Origin: Phycisphaerae bacterium
Lineage (GTDB): Bacteria; Planctomycetota; Phycisphaerae; Phycisphaerales; UBA1924
Assembly (NCBI GenBank): GCA_030429705.1
Contig: JAUIES010000001.1
Location: forward strand, 1,784,559 to 1,848,558
DNA length: 64,000 nucleotides
Direction of reading: 5' to 3'
A program made the position numbers and the translations under genes. The notes below the pieces were generated by a model that was not told the DNA's origin, searched no databases, and saw only the letters and a program-made list of their open reading frames with translations. Of this stretch, positions 17,253 through 25,547 are shown in pieces. Position 1 is the stretch's first letter. Each line of letters opens with the position of its first letter.

Positions 17253-18733
17253 TTCAGCATCCCCTCTAGCTCCTCGCGCCCCTTCGCGATTTCTGCCTCC
17301 AGCTTCGCCAGTCGCTTGAGGATCACCTTCGGCGGGTCATACTCCACCGCCTCGTACACCACCTCCTTGTACCGGTTGATCGACAGGTCGTAGTCGTTGC
17401 CCGCGATCTCGTCTTTGGGCACGAGGAAACTTTGGTCGGTGCGTTCCCGCTTGATCTCCTTGTCACGGTGTTGCCAGCGATTGAGGATGTCGGGCAGGTC
17501 GCTCTTGTCCGCTTGCGGCGTGCGTTTGTCGTCGAGCGAGAAGCCGTCGGCCCGCATGTCGTAGAACCAGACATGGTCCGTCCCGCCCGAGTTGGTCTTC
17601 GTGAACAGCAGGATCGCCGTCGAGACCCCGGCGTAGGGTTTGAACACGCCCGAAGGCATCGAGACCACCCCATCGAGCTTCTGGTCCTCGACGAGCATCT
17701 TCCGCAGCGCCTTGTGGGCGTTCGACGAGCCGAAGAGAACACCATCGGGCACGATCACCGCGGCCCTGCCGCCGGTCTGCAATAGCCGCAGAAACAACGC
17801 GAGGAAGAGCAACTCGGTCTTTTTCGTCTTGACAACCTGGAGCAGGTCCTTAGCGGTGGACTCAAAGTCCAGGCTGCCCGCGAAGGGGGGGTTGGCGAGG
17901 ATAAGTGAATACCGCTCGGCATCGTCGGTGTCAGTCTGAGCCAACGAGTCCTTGTAACGAATGTCAGGATTCTCGACGCCATGCAAGAGCATGTTCATGC
18001 TGCCGATGCGAAGCATGGTGGAGTCAAAGTCAAAGCCGTGGAAGGTCCCCTCGTTGAACTTCTTCCGGGAGGCGGCGTCTTTGTAGATCGCGCCGCTGTG
18101 ATGCTCCTGGAGGTACTCGGACGCGGCGATCAAGAAACCCGCCGTGCCGCAGGCGGGGTCGCAGATCACATCCTTGGGGGTCGGGGCCATCATTTCGGTC
18201 ATGAGCTTGATGATGTGGCGAGGTGTGCGGAACTGCCCGTTCTGTCCGGCGCTGGCGATCTTGCCGAGCATGTACTCGTACAGGTCGCCCTTGGTGTCCT
18301 TGTCGGCCATGTTGATGCCGTCGAGCTGATCGACCACATTCGCTAGCAGGCTCGCCTTGGGGAACATGAAGATGGCATCCTTCATATGGTGGGTGTAGGT
18401 GGAGTCTTCTCGGTCGCCCTTGCCATTTTTGGTGCCGAGGCTCTTCATGAACGGAAAAGCCTCGTCCTTGACCGTCTCGAACATGGTTTCTGGTGCGGTC
18501 TCCTTGAACCGTGACCAGCGGAGATGGTCCTCCTTGGGGCCGAACACCGGGTTCTCGATGGGCTTCTTGAGCCGAGCCGCCTTGGCTTCCGCGAGCGTGT
18601 GGATCTCATCCAGTCGCTTCATGAAGAGGAGGTAGGTGAGCTGCTCGATCACCGTGAGAGGATTCGAAATACCTCCGGTGTAAATATCGAGCCAGACCTT
18701 GTCGACTTTGGACTTGAGTTCACCGTTGATCAT
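17249..18733 (-). CDS. hsdM: Type I restriction-modification N6-adenine methyltransferase HsdM
   Basis: 494 residues from MINGELKSK; the start is preceded by AAAGGGAA, and an upstream in-frame extension of 28 residues is less likely. Contains the HsdM N-terminal helical domain, SAM motif I (DPACGTAGFL) and the catalytic motif IV NPPF typical of N6-adenine methylases. First gene of the operon hsdM-hsdS-helicase-Hsp70-like-hsdR fragment-hsdR, all minus strand with overlaps or short gaps. It methylates host targets so that HsdR does not cut them. Confidence 0.94.
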   Translation of the reverse strand: MINGELKSKVDKVWLDIYTGGISNPLTVIEQLTYLLFMKRLDEIHTLAEAKAARLKKPIENPVFGPKEDHLRWSRFKETAPETMFETVKDEAFPFMKSLGTKNGKGDREDSTYTHHMKDAIFMFPKASLLANVVDQLDGINMADKDTKGDLYEYMLGKIASAGQNGQFRTPRHIIKLMTEMMAPTPKDVICDPACGTAGFLIAASEYLQEHHSGAIYKDAASRKKFNEGTFHGFDFDSTMLRIGSMNMLLHGVENPDIRYKDSLAQTDTDDAERYSLILANPPFAGSLDFESTAKDLLQVVKTKKTELLFLALFLRLLQTGGRAAVIVPDGVLFGSSNAHKALRKMLVEDQKLDGVVSMPSGVFKPYAGVSTAILLFTKTNSGGTDHVWFYDMRADGFSLDDKRTPQADKSDLPDILNRWQHRDKEIKRERTDQSFLVPKDEIAGNDYDLSINRYKEVVYEAVEYDPPKVILKRLAKLEAEIAKGREELEGMLK

Positions 18734-18968
18734 GGTTGCTGCATTCCCTTTGTTCTGAACCTGCCCAGGGCATGTCCCATCTCTGAACTGTACCTGAAAT
18801 CGGACACCGTCAGGCATTTAACTGTGAGAGAAACGAGGCAAGGGGCCAAAATGCTCGCCTCGGCGCCCTTGATCGCGACCGGTGCAAGCGTCGAACTGAC
18901 CAGATGCATGGCAATCTGCGTGTCGTCTCACAGGGCAACTTGGTTGAAGTTGCCAAGTAGCCCGATTT

Positions 18969-19151
18969 CTACCGCTCGCTCTTCGAATCTGACTTGGTTG
19001 AATTCTGGGAGGCCTTGAAGCGTTGGGCGGTCACCGACAGAATCCGTCCCGCGTGACTCATCCAGTAGTGATGCGCCTCGTCGAACGCTTCCTCGTTTGG
19101 AAAGTTCTCCCGCTTCGGCTTCGTTGCCATCAGTTGTTCTCTGCTGTTCAT
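18969..19151 (-). CDS. Small protein, family shared with 6401-6613
   Basis: 60 residues from MNSREQLMATKP, with GAGAGGAAGCA ahead of the ATG. ENFPNEEAFDEAHHYW matches the plus-strand gene at 6401, and the 5' leaders are nearly identical for over 20 bases. The C-terminal tail is polar (NSTKSDSKSER). It lies upstream of hsdM on the same strand, so the two related genes flank the restriction operon facing opposite ways. Function unknown. Confidence 0.6.
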   Translation of the reverse strand: MNSREQLMATKPKRENFPNEEAFDEAHHYWMSHAGRILSVTAQRFKASQNSTKSDSKSER

Positions 19152-19250
19152 CCTTGCTTCCTCTCTTGGCTTTGCCAATTTCGAATCGAAGCCATGCCCC
19201 GAGGTGCCATGTGTTGGCGTGACGCAATCATGCGTGTCCAGTCTCTCAAA

Positions 19251-19324
19251 CACCTCAGGTTGGACTCGAACCAACAACCTGCCGATTAGAAGTCGGCTGC
19301 TCTATCCGGTTGAGCTACCGAGGC
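19251..19324 (-). tRNA. tRNA-Arg(TCT)
   Basis: A full cloverleaf can be drawn on the minus strand: acceptor GCCTCGG with CTGAGGT (two G-T pairs), anticodon stem GCCGA/TCGGC enclosing CTTCTAA (anticodon TCT), and T arm GTTGG-TTCGAGT-CCAAC. 74 bases; CCA is not encoded. It lies inside the tRNA-Lys element, unusual unless the element brought it or it marks an older insertion boundary. No second copy of its 3' end was found. Confidence 0.9.
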
Positions 19325-19345
19325 TCATTCATGCCGAATCTGAAA

Positions 19346-20068
19346 TCATGCCAACCCCACCCGGTGAAGATGTTGGCTCAATTTGTCAAGACTGATCTCC
19401 AAGCCTCCGGGCCAGATGAGCGTTCCGCCTTTACGGATCGCGATGCACGGAAACCCGTCGACGCTGTCGTCCCGTGCTCGCTCATTCGATGCCGCGTCGA
19501 CCCCCACCGAGCAGATTTCTGTCATGGCGCCGGGCAGAAGTTCGGCGGCCTTCTGCACAACTTCTTCGATGTAGACCCGTTGCCCTTGGGACTGTTCCAT
19601 GAAGTACCCGCGCACTTCGATCGGATCAGTTTCGAATTGGATTCTTTCGGCGATAACATCGATCCACGCATGTCGACGCTGGTTCACTTCTTCTAGCGTC
19701 AACTTTGGGAACCGCCCGGTCTTGATGACCTGAGCAGGGGACGGGATGAAGCAGACATCGATTCGCATGATTTGGTCTCGTCCATCAGCCTTGACAAATG
19801 TCGTTGACTTGCACGATCCCAACTGCTCCACGACGAAACAATCCTCGTAGTTGCGAGGGTTATTGCAGGCGAGTTGGGCAACCGGGTAAGCCTTCGTGCG
19901 GCGAATGGTCTCGTATTTGCCATTCAGGTAATCCAGCACCGTCTCTTTGCCCCTCAAGTCTCCAAGGACTGACTGGCTCTCCCAGATCACATCCTCGCGC
20001 GCTCGCCGTTCAAAGATCGAGGTATCGAGTGTGTTGACCATCGTCGCGACGGCTTCAAGTGCGTTCAT
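19346..20068 (-). CDS. NTF2/SnoaL-like protein of unknown function
   Basis: 240 residues, ATG behind AGAGG at 8 bases. The first ~110 residues (RAREDVIWESQSVLGDLRGKETVLDYL) look like the NTF2-like cone fold (a small-ligand or ring-forming fold). The C-terminal ~80 residues end in DGFPCIAIRKGGTLIWPGG, possibly a second small domain. It is the third gene of a MerR-VWA-NTF2 operon, 103 bases after the VWA stop. The activity is not known; the fold call is by sequence feel only. Confidence 0.5.
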   Translation of the reverse strand: MNALEAVATMVNTLDTSIFERRAREDVIWESQSVLGDLRGKETVLDYLNGKYETIRRTKAYPVAQLACNNPRNYEDCFVVEQLGSCKSTTFVKADGRDQIMRIDVCFIPSPAQVIKTGRFPKLTLEEVNQRRHAWIDVIAERIQFETDPIEVRGYFMEQSQGQRVYIEEVVQKAAELLPGAMTEICSVGVDAASNERARDDSVDGFPCIAIRKGGTLIWPGGLEISLDKLSQHLHRVGLA

Positions 20069-20170
20069 GGTTTAACCTCTTTCTTGGCCCGTTGTCTCCT
20101 GAGCCCTGTCTCAACGGAGTCCTCTCTTGCTTTTCCTTGAAATAGAAGGTCTCCGGGAGGAGGATGTTGG

Positions 20171-21499
20171 TTACCGACCCTCGTCAGCGAGCAAGCCCTT
20201 CCAGCCGCCCGGCTTCACGCGGCGCCGCTTGTCCGCCGTGCCGTGTAAATCCTTGTAGGCACCCGTTGCGAGGTGCTTGGAAACGACGGGATTGAGCCGC
20301 CGTTCGACGCGATGCCGCAGCCATCGAAGTTCCTGAAGCAACTCGCGCCCTCGCGGCAGGTCGCAGACATAGACCTCAAACCGCGCGAGTTCTTCATCGA
20401 GGAACCTGGCCGCGACCTGAAATTCGCGCTGCTCATTCAGCGTAGTCGCCATACGAATGGCCCAGGCGTTCCACACCTCGGCCACGATGTCTGCCACGAC
20501 CCGATCGGGCACCACCCTCGGCAGTTCGGACTCGAGAATTGTCTCCAGGGAGACAACAACGGTGTCGCTCTCATGCTGTTGCAGTGCAAAGCCAGGCTCG
20601 CTCCAGACCAGTCGTGCGCTCAGTTCGAGACGCTCTCCAAACTCAACCGCCGGAAGATGCAGGCGAACGACGACACGCCGACTTCGATTCTCAAAGAGGC
20701 TTCCGAGTCGGATTCGAAGCGTTCCACCGGTTGTGTGTTCGTCGCCGATGCCAAAAGCAACGGCTTCGACACCGTCTGGCAGCGCGACATGGATTTCGGC
20801 GTTCTGGGCAACGGCCTGCCGCGCGTCATCCAACTCGCCGAGCAGGACATCGATGAGATCTTCACCAGTGTCGGTATCGTGCATCGCGCCGCCGCCTGCG
20901 CTCGCCAATGTCTGAATGTACCGGGGCGAGTAGCCAGCCCCAATGCCGACGGTCGAAGTCAGAAGTCCCCGCTGGCTTACTTGTTCCGCGTGCTCCTGGA
21001 TGGCCGTCAGACTCATTTCCCCTCGATTCGCTCGTCCGTCAGAAAGGAGCAGAATGCGATTCCGCGCGGGACTTCCGAGTTCCATGATCTCCGCGGTACA
21101 GAGTGCGCCTCGCCACCAACCCGCAAACAGATCGGTACTGCCGCGTGTTCGCAGCTTGCCCACCTCCTCGTGGAGCGTGCGGCGGCCCGTCTCGTCGAGA
21201 CGCTGAGGTGTCGCATGCACGACGGCATCACTCGCAAACGAAACGAGTGACACAGTGTCTACTTCGTTGAGTGCATCGATCAACTGATGCAACGCCGCTT
21301 TGGACGACTCAAGCCGACTTCCGCGCATCGAGCCTGAGGCATCGACCACGAGACCCATGTTCAACGGGAGCATGTTGTGCCGCTCGACAGGCAGAGCCGG
21401 GGCTTCGACTTCGAGGAGCATGTAGCGCATGCAGGGCTCGTCGGCACAGAGGGTGTCGTCGTCGAATCGCACTGAAAGCGTGGGATGAGTGGGATTCAT
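20171..21499 (-). CDS. VWA domain protein (inter-alpha-trypsin-inhibitor-like layout)
   Basis: 442 residues. A von Willebrand A domain spans ~45-215 with a complete MIDAS metal site: DASGSMRGS (~53-61), the Thr region (GSTDLFAGW) and the Asp in ILLLSDGRANRG. A beta-rich domain and a helical C-terminal region follow. No signal peptide, so it is probably cytoplasmic. Its ATG overlaps the merR stop by 4 bases. VWA domains bind protein partners in a metal-dependent way; here the partner is likely encoded in the same cassette (inference). Confidence 0.8.
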   Translation of the reverse strand: MNPTHPTLSVRFDDDTLCADEPCMRYMLLEVEAPALPVERHNMLPLNMGLVVDASGSMRGSRLESSKAALHQLIDALNEVDTVSLVSFASDAVVHATPQRLDETGRRTLHEEVGKLRTRGSTDLFAGWWRGALCTAEIMELGSPARNRILLLSDGRANRGEMSLTAIQEHAEQVSQRGLLTSTVGIGAGYSPRYIQTLASAGGGAMHDTDTGEDLIDVLLGELDDARQAVAQNAEIHVALPDGVEAVAFGIGDEHTTGGTLRIRLGSLFENRSRRVVVRLHLPAVEFGERLELSARLVWSEPGFALQQHESDTVVVSLETILESELPRVVPDRVVADIVAEVWNAWAIRMATTLNEQREFQVAARFLDEELARFEVYVCDLPRGRELLQELRWLRHRVERRLNPVVSKHLATGAYKDLHGTADKRRRVKPGGWKGLLADEGR

Positions 21500-22140
21500 G
21501 AGTGAACGCCTTTTGTGAGAAAGTGACGCAGGTGGTTACCGATCTGGCGCAGCTGATCGAGATGCTCTGCATCGAAAGGGCCGCGAACCGACAACTCGAT
21601 GTCAGGCGTGATCGCCAGGCGGTGCCAAACTTCATCTCGCACCTTCTGCTGAACCGATTGAGTGGCAGCCAATTCGGCGAGGGCGTGCAGCAGCTGCTCG
21701 ATGGCAGTCATGCTGGTCGGGTTAGGGCGACCTCGCAAGCCGGAGCGGAGCCCATGCAAGTCCCCTCGCCTGGAACTGTGAATGGAATCCGGTGAGGCGG
21801 TGCGGAGGTAGTCAAGTGCCGATGCCGATGCAGACGCAGCCGGTTCATCGGTGTCGACGAGGCCGCCGATGGTCAATGTGCCCTCTGCAATGCCCTCGAT
21901 CTGCGCCGGAGACAGTTGCGTGAGCAGAACCCGGAGTTGCTTGAGGCTGATGTCAGACTTGAAAGACCGCAGTCTGTTGATGACGCCGAGCCGGTGCAGG
22001 TGCTCATCTCCATAGGAGGCTCCGCGACCTTTCGACAATGCTCCTGGGAGTAGATCCTGTTCGATGTAGCTGCGGATCGTCCGAGGTTCAATACCGGTCT
22101 TGTCGGCGAGGTCACTGAGGGTGTAGGGTTGCGTATGCAT
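21496..22140 (-). CDS. MerR-family transcription regulator
   Basis: 214 residues. The N-terminal winged helix (YTLSDLADKTGIEPRTIRSY, then DEHLHRLGVINRL) is a clear MerR DNA-binding domain; the rest is a long helical region with no Cys pair for metal sensing. It overlaps the VWA gene, so it probably controls this operon. Its start codon lies within a set of ATRTCGCCAT repeats that also cover the promoter, consistent with self-control. Confidence 0.82.
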   Translation of the reverse strand: MHTQPYTLSDLADKTGIEPRTIRSYIEQDLLPGALSKGRGASYGDEHLHRLGVINRLRSFKSDISLKQLRVLLTQLSPAQIEGIAEGTLTIGGLVDTDEPAASASASALDYLRTASPDSIHSSRRGDLHGLRSGLRGRPNPTSMTAIEQLLHALAELAATQSVQQKVRDEVWHRLAITPDIELSVRGPFDAEHLDQLRQIGNHLRHFLTKGVHS

Positions 22141-22250
22141 GTCGCCATGCTATAAGCACCATGTCGCCATGTCAAGATTTATGGCGATATAAACACTCTC
22201 ATGCATTCATATCGTCGCATATCGCCATTGGAACGGTTTTTTTCGCCATT
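22139..22250 (-). promoter_or_regulatory. ATRTCGCCAT operator array before merR
   Basis: Copies: ATGTCGCCAT at 22139-22148 and 22161-22170, the inverse ATGGCGATAT at 22181-22190, ATATCGCCAT at 22219-22228, and partial copies near 22209 (ATATCG) and 22241 (TTTCGCCATT). The first three are spaced 20-22 bases, two helical turns, so protein would sit on one face. One copy fills the spacer of the likely merR promoter. Confidence 0.6.
22149..22175 (-). promoter_or_regulatory. Candidate merR operon promoter
   Basis: On the minus strand TTGACA (22170-22175) is followed after 15 bases by TATAGC (22149-22154). One ATGTCGCCAT repeat lies in the spacer and another just downstream over the start codon, positions suited to MerR-type or repressor control. 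Confidence 0.5.
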
Positions 22251-22297
22251 GACACAGAGCTAATTTATTCAAACAGACTATGAACAGGCATGGGAAT

Positions 22298-23083
22298 TCA
22301 CAGGTTGAAAATGGTCATTTCTGCCGCATGGATCATCTCCTGGCAGATGGTTCGAGTCATCTCGAATCCGTCGGTCTGGACGGCACCCTCCGAGCCCAAG
22401 TCCATGTACAACTTTCGATTGATCTCGATCATCACCGAGGCGACCCGACGGTCATGGCTCAGGAACTTCATCGGCACGATCGTGCCCGCAAACGGCTGAT
22501 CAATGCCGACGCTCAGTCTGTGTCGATTCGCGATTTCGGTGAGCACCCGGACCAAAAGCGCGGGCGTGTGGGAAGCGTCTGTGCCGAAGCACAGGTCCGG
22601 TCGGGGCCGGGCCTGATCGACATCGCACGGCAGTGGCTCGTCTGGGAAACTGTGGCAGTCGATGATGAGCGATCGGCGGTGCTCGCTGAGCGCCGACTCA
22701 ACCAGTTGCTCTAGAGCCGCATGGTGAGGCCGGTAGAACCGATCGAGGAGATCTTCGCGACGAGCTGACGAGATTTCGGGCCGAAGCGATTGGCCCTGTG
22801 TGCCTCGTTGATAGAGCACGCCCATGCCACGCGTGGCCATCGGCTCGTCTTCGTCGCGCTCGAATCGTTCAGGATCGACTACAAACCGTGACACCGCGTG
22901 CCGAAGTTGGGTCTGACGCAGTTCGTCATCAGGTGCGAACAGTTTGTCCGTGAAGTGATCCGTCAGGCGCTCCAATTCGCGCTGGAGTTCGTCAGGAGAC
23001 ACACGAAACAAGTCCATATCCGCCGGGTCGATGTGCGTCGATGCGTGTGGGACATGGAGAATTGTGCGGCATGCCGTGGGCAT
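22298..23083 (-). CDS. N-formylglutamate amidohydrolase family protein
   Basis: 261 residues, start behind CAGGAG. Family signs: an N-terminal VPHAS (His-Ala-Ser loop), DPERFERDED, RGMGVLY, the metal motif IIDCHSFP, and a C-terminal conserved MIEINRKLYMD. The family hydrolyses N-formyl-L-glutamate to formate and glutamate in histidine breakdown, but no hut genes are near, so its cargo role is uncertain. Located between the merR operon and the element's DNA-binding genes. Confidence 0.8.
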   Translation of the reverse strand: MPTACRTILHVPHASTHIDPADMDLFRVSPDELQRELERLTDHFTDKLFAPDDELRQTQLRHAVSRFVVDPERFERDEDEPMATRGMGVLYQRGTQGQSLRPEISSARREDLLDRFYRPHHAALEQLVESALSEHRRSLIIDCHSFPDEPLPCDVDQARPRPDLCFGTDASHTPALLVRVLTEIANRHRLSVGIDQPFAGTIVPMKFLSHDRRVASVMIEINRKLYMDLGSEGAVQTDGFEMTRTICQEMIHAAEMTIFNL

Positions 23084-23349
23084 CTTTGCTCCTGAAAGGC
23101 GGCAATCTCGCGATTGATCGATTCGACGCCTCCCGTTGCTCTTGGTGCGATTCCATCCGCTGAATGTTACCGGGAACGCCCCCGTCAGGCCTTTTTGCTT
23201 GGTGAGCGTGCTTCTAATTCGCGTTTGTTTGATTCGCGCTGCTCAAGGAGGCGCCACACGATCCCCGAATTGAATACCCACGAACTGATGACGCTGGCTT
23301 TCAGTCATATAGGGTTGGGAGCCATGGGAGTACCATTGTCACACGGGTA

Positions 23350-23413
23350 GCCGGGTCGCCCCCGGCGGTGGTGCGAATGCGATCGCGGTCAATCTGCCCC
23401 GCGATCGCATTCG
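23350..23413 (+). promoter_or_regulatory. Tandem strong hairpins in the leader of 23439
   Basis: GCCGGG (23350-23355) pairs with CCCGGC (23361-23366), and a perfect 15-bp stem follows, 23374-23388 with 23399-23413, around a 10-base loop. The ribosome-binding region CTGAAAGGCAGG comes right after. No U-run, so not a classic terminator; more likely a structured 5' leader. The interval 23084-23349 holds no gene I can support. Confidence 0.55.
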
Positions 23414-23438
23414 TCCAGCCCTGAAAGGCAGGTTGACG

Positions 23439-24593
23439 ATGAATGCGCTCACGGCGGAGGAGTTTGCCGCGCTACAAATTTTGGCTGAACGGCGCATTTG
23501 GGATGTTCCATTGGACAACTCTGCTGTCGGTGTTTGGGAGTTGGAACGGCTGGATCGTCGAGAGTGGGTTTGCGCTCGCGAGATCGATCGCTCACTTGAT
23601 GGAACGAAAAGCCACCCAGTCGGCCCATGGTTCAGTCCCATCAAGAATGAACGCAATTCGGGGCGTCCAGCTTGGCCTCAGATCGTACATGCTCATCGCA
23701 AGTGCACCCAAACGCCGTCTGTCTCTGAACTGAGCCATCGCCCCTTGATCGCGCAAATCCAGTTGACGGGGAAGGCGCCGGATCCCTTCGAGGGTCTGGA
23801 GTCGTTGAAAGACTCGACAGCGGTACAGACGCCGATTCAGGCCGTCGCGGAGGCGTTGGAACGAGTGAGTGCGGAGTGGCGACTGGGAGATTGTGAAGTT
23901 CTGGACTGTCTCGGTGATGGAGTCGGACCGGAGAGTGAGTTGTTTTCGAAAATCATTCGTGATGAAGCCCGTTCCGGCGTCAGGCGGCTCATCCAAAACC
24001 TCGAAGGTCACTTGATTCCGGCAGTTTCTCATCAACTGAGCGTTGACATTCGCCAGGAACTCCGTCTGCTGACTCTCGAACTTGACCCCGACAGCGTCGG
24101 AGAGGATCAGTACGGCGATCGGATGGCTCGATGGCGGCACACTTGGAATGCTTTGGGCCTCCAGCCTCGCATCGAGCGACTCGTGCCAATCCTGTTCAAT
24201 GAGCCTGAGTCACGGGGAGCGCAAGGGTCGGCCAAGGGCTTCGATCAAGTTGAAGAGACTGAGACCGATGGGCTACCTCAATTGGGTCCGCATGATCGAC
24301 AAGCGTGGCAGTTGTCATTGCTTGATGGAAAGACACAGTCGAAGATCGCCGAAAAACTCAACCTCGAGCATGGCACCAAGTACACCCAGCCTCGCATTAG
24401 CGAGATGATCAAGCGAGTGCAAAGGCACGCTGATGCAAGCGGACTGACTGAGAAGATGTCGGCATCTGGGTTGACTCGCACAGCCCGGCCAGCGGTGACC
24501 GTTGACCCTTCTGTTTTGGATCGTGGCAAACGAACGGACGGGCGGAGCCACGACATTCGAGCCAAACAGCGACAAAATGCGATGGATGATTGA
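23439..24593 (+). CDS. Element protein with C-terminal sigma-region-4-like HTH
   Basis: 384 residues. The start (MNALTAEEFAAL) follows GAAAGGCAGG. The middle is unassigned. Near the C-terminus the segment PHDRQAWQLSLLDGKTQSKI, then AEKLNLEHG and QPRISEMIKRVQRH, has the helix-turn-helix layout of sigma-70 region 4 (a phosphorelay-like TQSKIAEKLN turn), so DNA binding is likely. It precedes the excisionase-like genes of the element. Whether the N-terminal part (MNALTAEEF, with a WELERLDRREWV helix) forms its own winged helix is uncertain. Confidence 0.6.
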   Translation: MNALTAEEFAALQILAERRIWDVPLDNSAVGVWELERLDRREWVCAREIDRSLDGTKSHPVGPWFSPIKNERNSGRPAWPQIVHAHRKCTQTPSVSELSHRPLIAQIQLTGKAPDPFEGLESLKDSTAVQTPIQAVAEALERVSAEWRLGDCEVLDCLGDGVGPESELFSKIIRDEARSGVRRLIQNLEGHLIPAVSHQLSVDIRQELRLLTLELDPDSVGEDQYGDRMARWRHTWNALGLQPRIERLVPILFNEPESRGAQGSAKGFDQVEETETDGLPQLGPHDRQAWQLSLLDGKTQSKIAEKLNLEHGTKYTQPRISEMIKRVQRHADASGLTEKMSASGLTRTARPAVTVDPSVLDRGKRTDGRSHDIRAKQRQNAMDD

Positions 24594-24721
24594 AAGCAAA
24601 TCAATGAGGTATCGGCACCGATAACGCTTGTTATCAAGGGGTATCGGGTGGTATCGGCCTGCTTTTTGGCGATACCGCTCAGGGATTACTGAGGGCAATG
24701 GTGCCCGAAGGAGTCCTGAAA

Positions 24722-24913
24722 GTGTCGAATCACGAACTATTGACCACAAGCGAACTGGCTCGCGTTCTTCGGGTGACCCCTGAGACGATCCGCGAATGGG
24801 CGAAAGATGGGCGCATACCTGCGATGCGAATTCGCCCGAAGGTGTTGCGATTCAATCTTCTCGATGTGAAGCGAGCGATGGTCGTTGAGTCTGACCCGGA
24901 GGGCTCGAAATGA
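24722..24913 (+). CDS. Excisionase-like HTH protein (HTH_17)
   Basis: 63 residues from a GTG preceded by AAGGAG. LLTTSELARVLRVTPETIRE followed by WAKDGRIPAMRI is the MerR-like winged-helix fold of excisionases/HTH_17 proteins. It may bend DNA at the attachment site to steer excision, or control the downstream genes; the overlap with 24910 indicates one transcript. Confidence 0.75.
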   Translation: MSNHELLTTSELARVLRVTPETIREWAKDGRIPAMRIRPKVLRFNLLDVKRAMVVESDPEGSK

Positions 24914-25149
24914 ACCCTCCACCCGATACCCAACCCTTGCTCGTCGACTCCAATACAGCCCGAGCGATGCTCAGGCTTGGTGAGCGCAAATTCTGGGAAC
25001 TGGCGGCGTGCGATGCCATCCCAAGTGTTCGGATTGGCACGCTCCGTCGATTCTCGCCTGTCGAGTTGAAGGCATGGGTTGAACTCGGCGCGCCAACCGC
25101 GCCAGGCTCCGCTGACCGTGTGCGCCGTGCTGCGCGGGAGCGGAGGTGA
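24910..25149 (+). CDS. Second small HTH_17-like DNA-binding protein
   Basis: 79 residues overlapping the preceding gene by 4 bases. LLVDSNTARAMLRLGERKFW, then IPSVRIGTLRRFSPVELKAW, fits the excisionase-type HTH with its wing, and the end is Arg-rich. It is a divergent neighbour of the gene before it, and pairs of such proteins are usual ahead of integrases in planctomycete elements. Confidence 0.7.
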   Translation: MNPPPDTQPLLVDSNTARAMLRLGERKFWELAACDAIPSVRIGTLRRFSPVELKAWVELGAPTAPGSADRVRRAARERR

Positions 25150-25547
25150 GCGATGGCGAACAACTCTTCTTCGGACCAATGCGTTGGCATAAGGCCATCG
25201 CAGCGGCTCAACTCGACGCGTACGAGAAGTCTGTCATGCGGTCACTCATCGACTGGATCAAATGGCCGCGCAAAGGCGAGGTGTTTGACCCCACGCCGGA
25301 ACTCTGGCCGAGTGTGCAGAGCATCGCCGATTCGGCGGGGCTGCGGAGCCGGAAGGGCACCCAGTTGGTGCTCAAAAGGCTGCGTAAAAAGGGGCTCATC
25401 GAGTTTGTGGACAAGCGAACTGGCGGACGCTCCGAGCACGGGAAGCCGAACACGAGTCGAATCCGGCTCAACTTCGATCGGCTCGACGAAATCAAGCGCG
25501 AACAGGCTACGCGCTCGCAAGTGCGAACTGGCTTCTGTCAAGTGTGA
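25146..25547 (+). CDS. Winged-HTH (HTH_36-like) protein, possibly frameshifted
   Basis: 133 residues from a GTG overlapping the previous stop. A helix-turn-helix lies at LWPSVQSIADSAGLRSRKGT followed by a basic turn (LKRLRKKGLIEFVDKR), the layout of phage replication-type wHTH proteins. After the stop, another frame remains open to 25704 with a Pro-rich tail and ends directly before the next start, so the natural protein may once have been longer (see findings). Confidence 0.6.
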   Translation: MSDGEQLFFGPMRWHKAIAAAQLDAYEKSVMRSLIDWIKWPRKGEVFDPTPELWPSVQSIADSAGLRSRKGTQLVLKRLRKKGLIEFVDKRTGGRSEHGKPNTSRIRLNFDRLDEIKREQATRSQVRTGFCQV

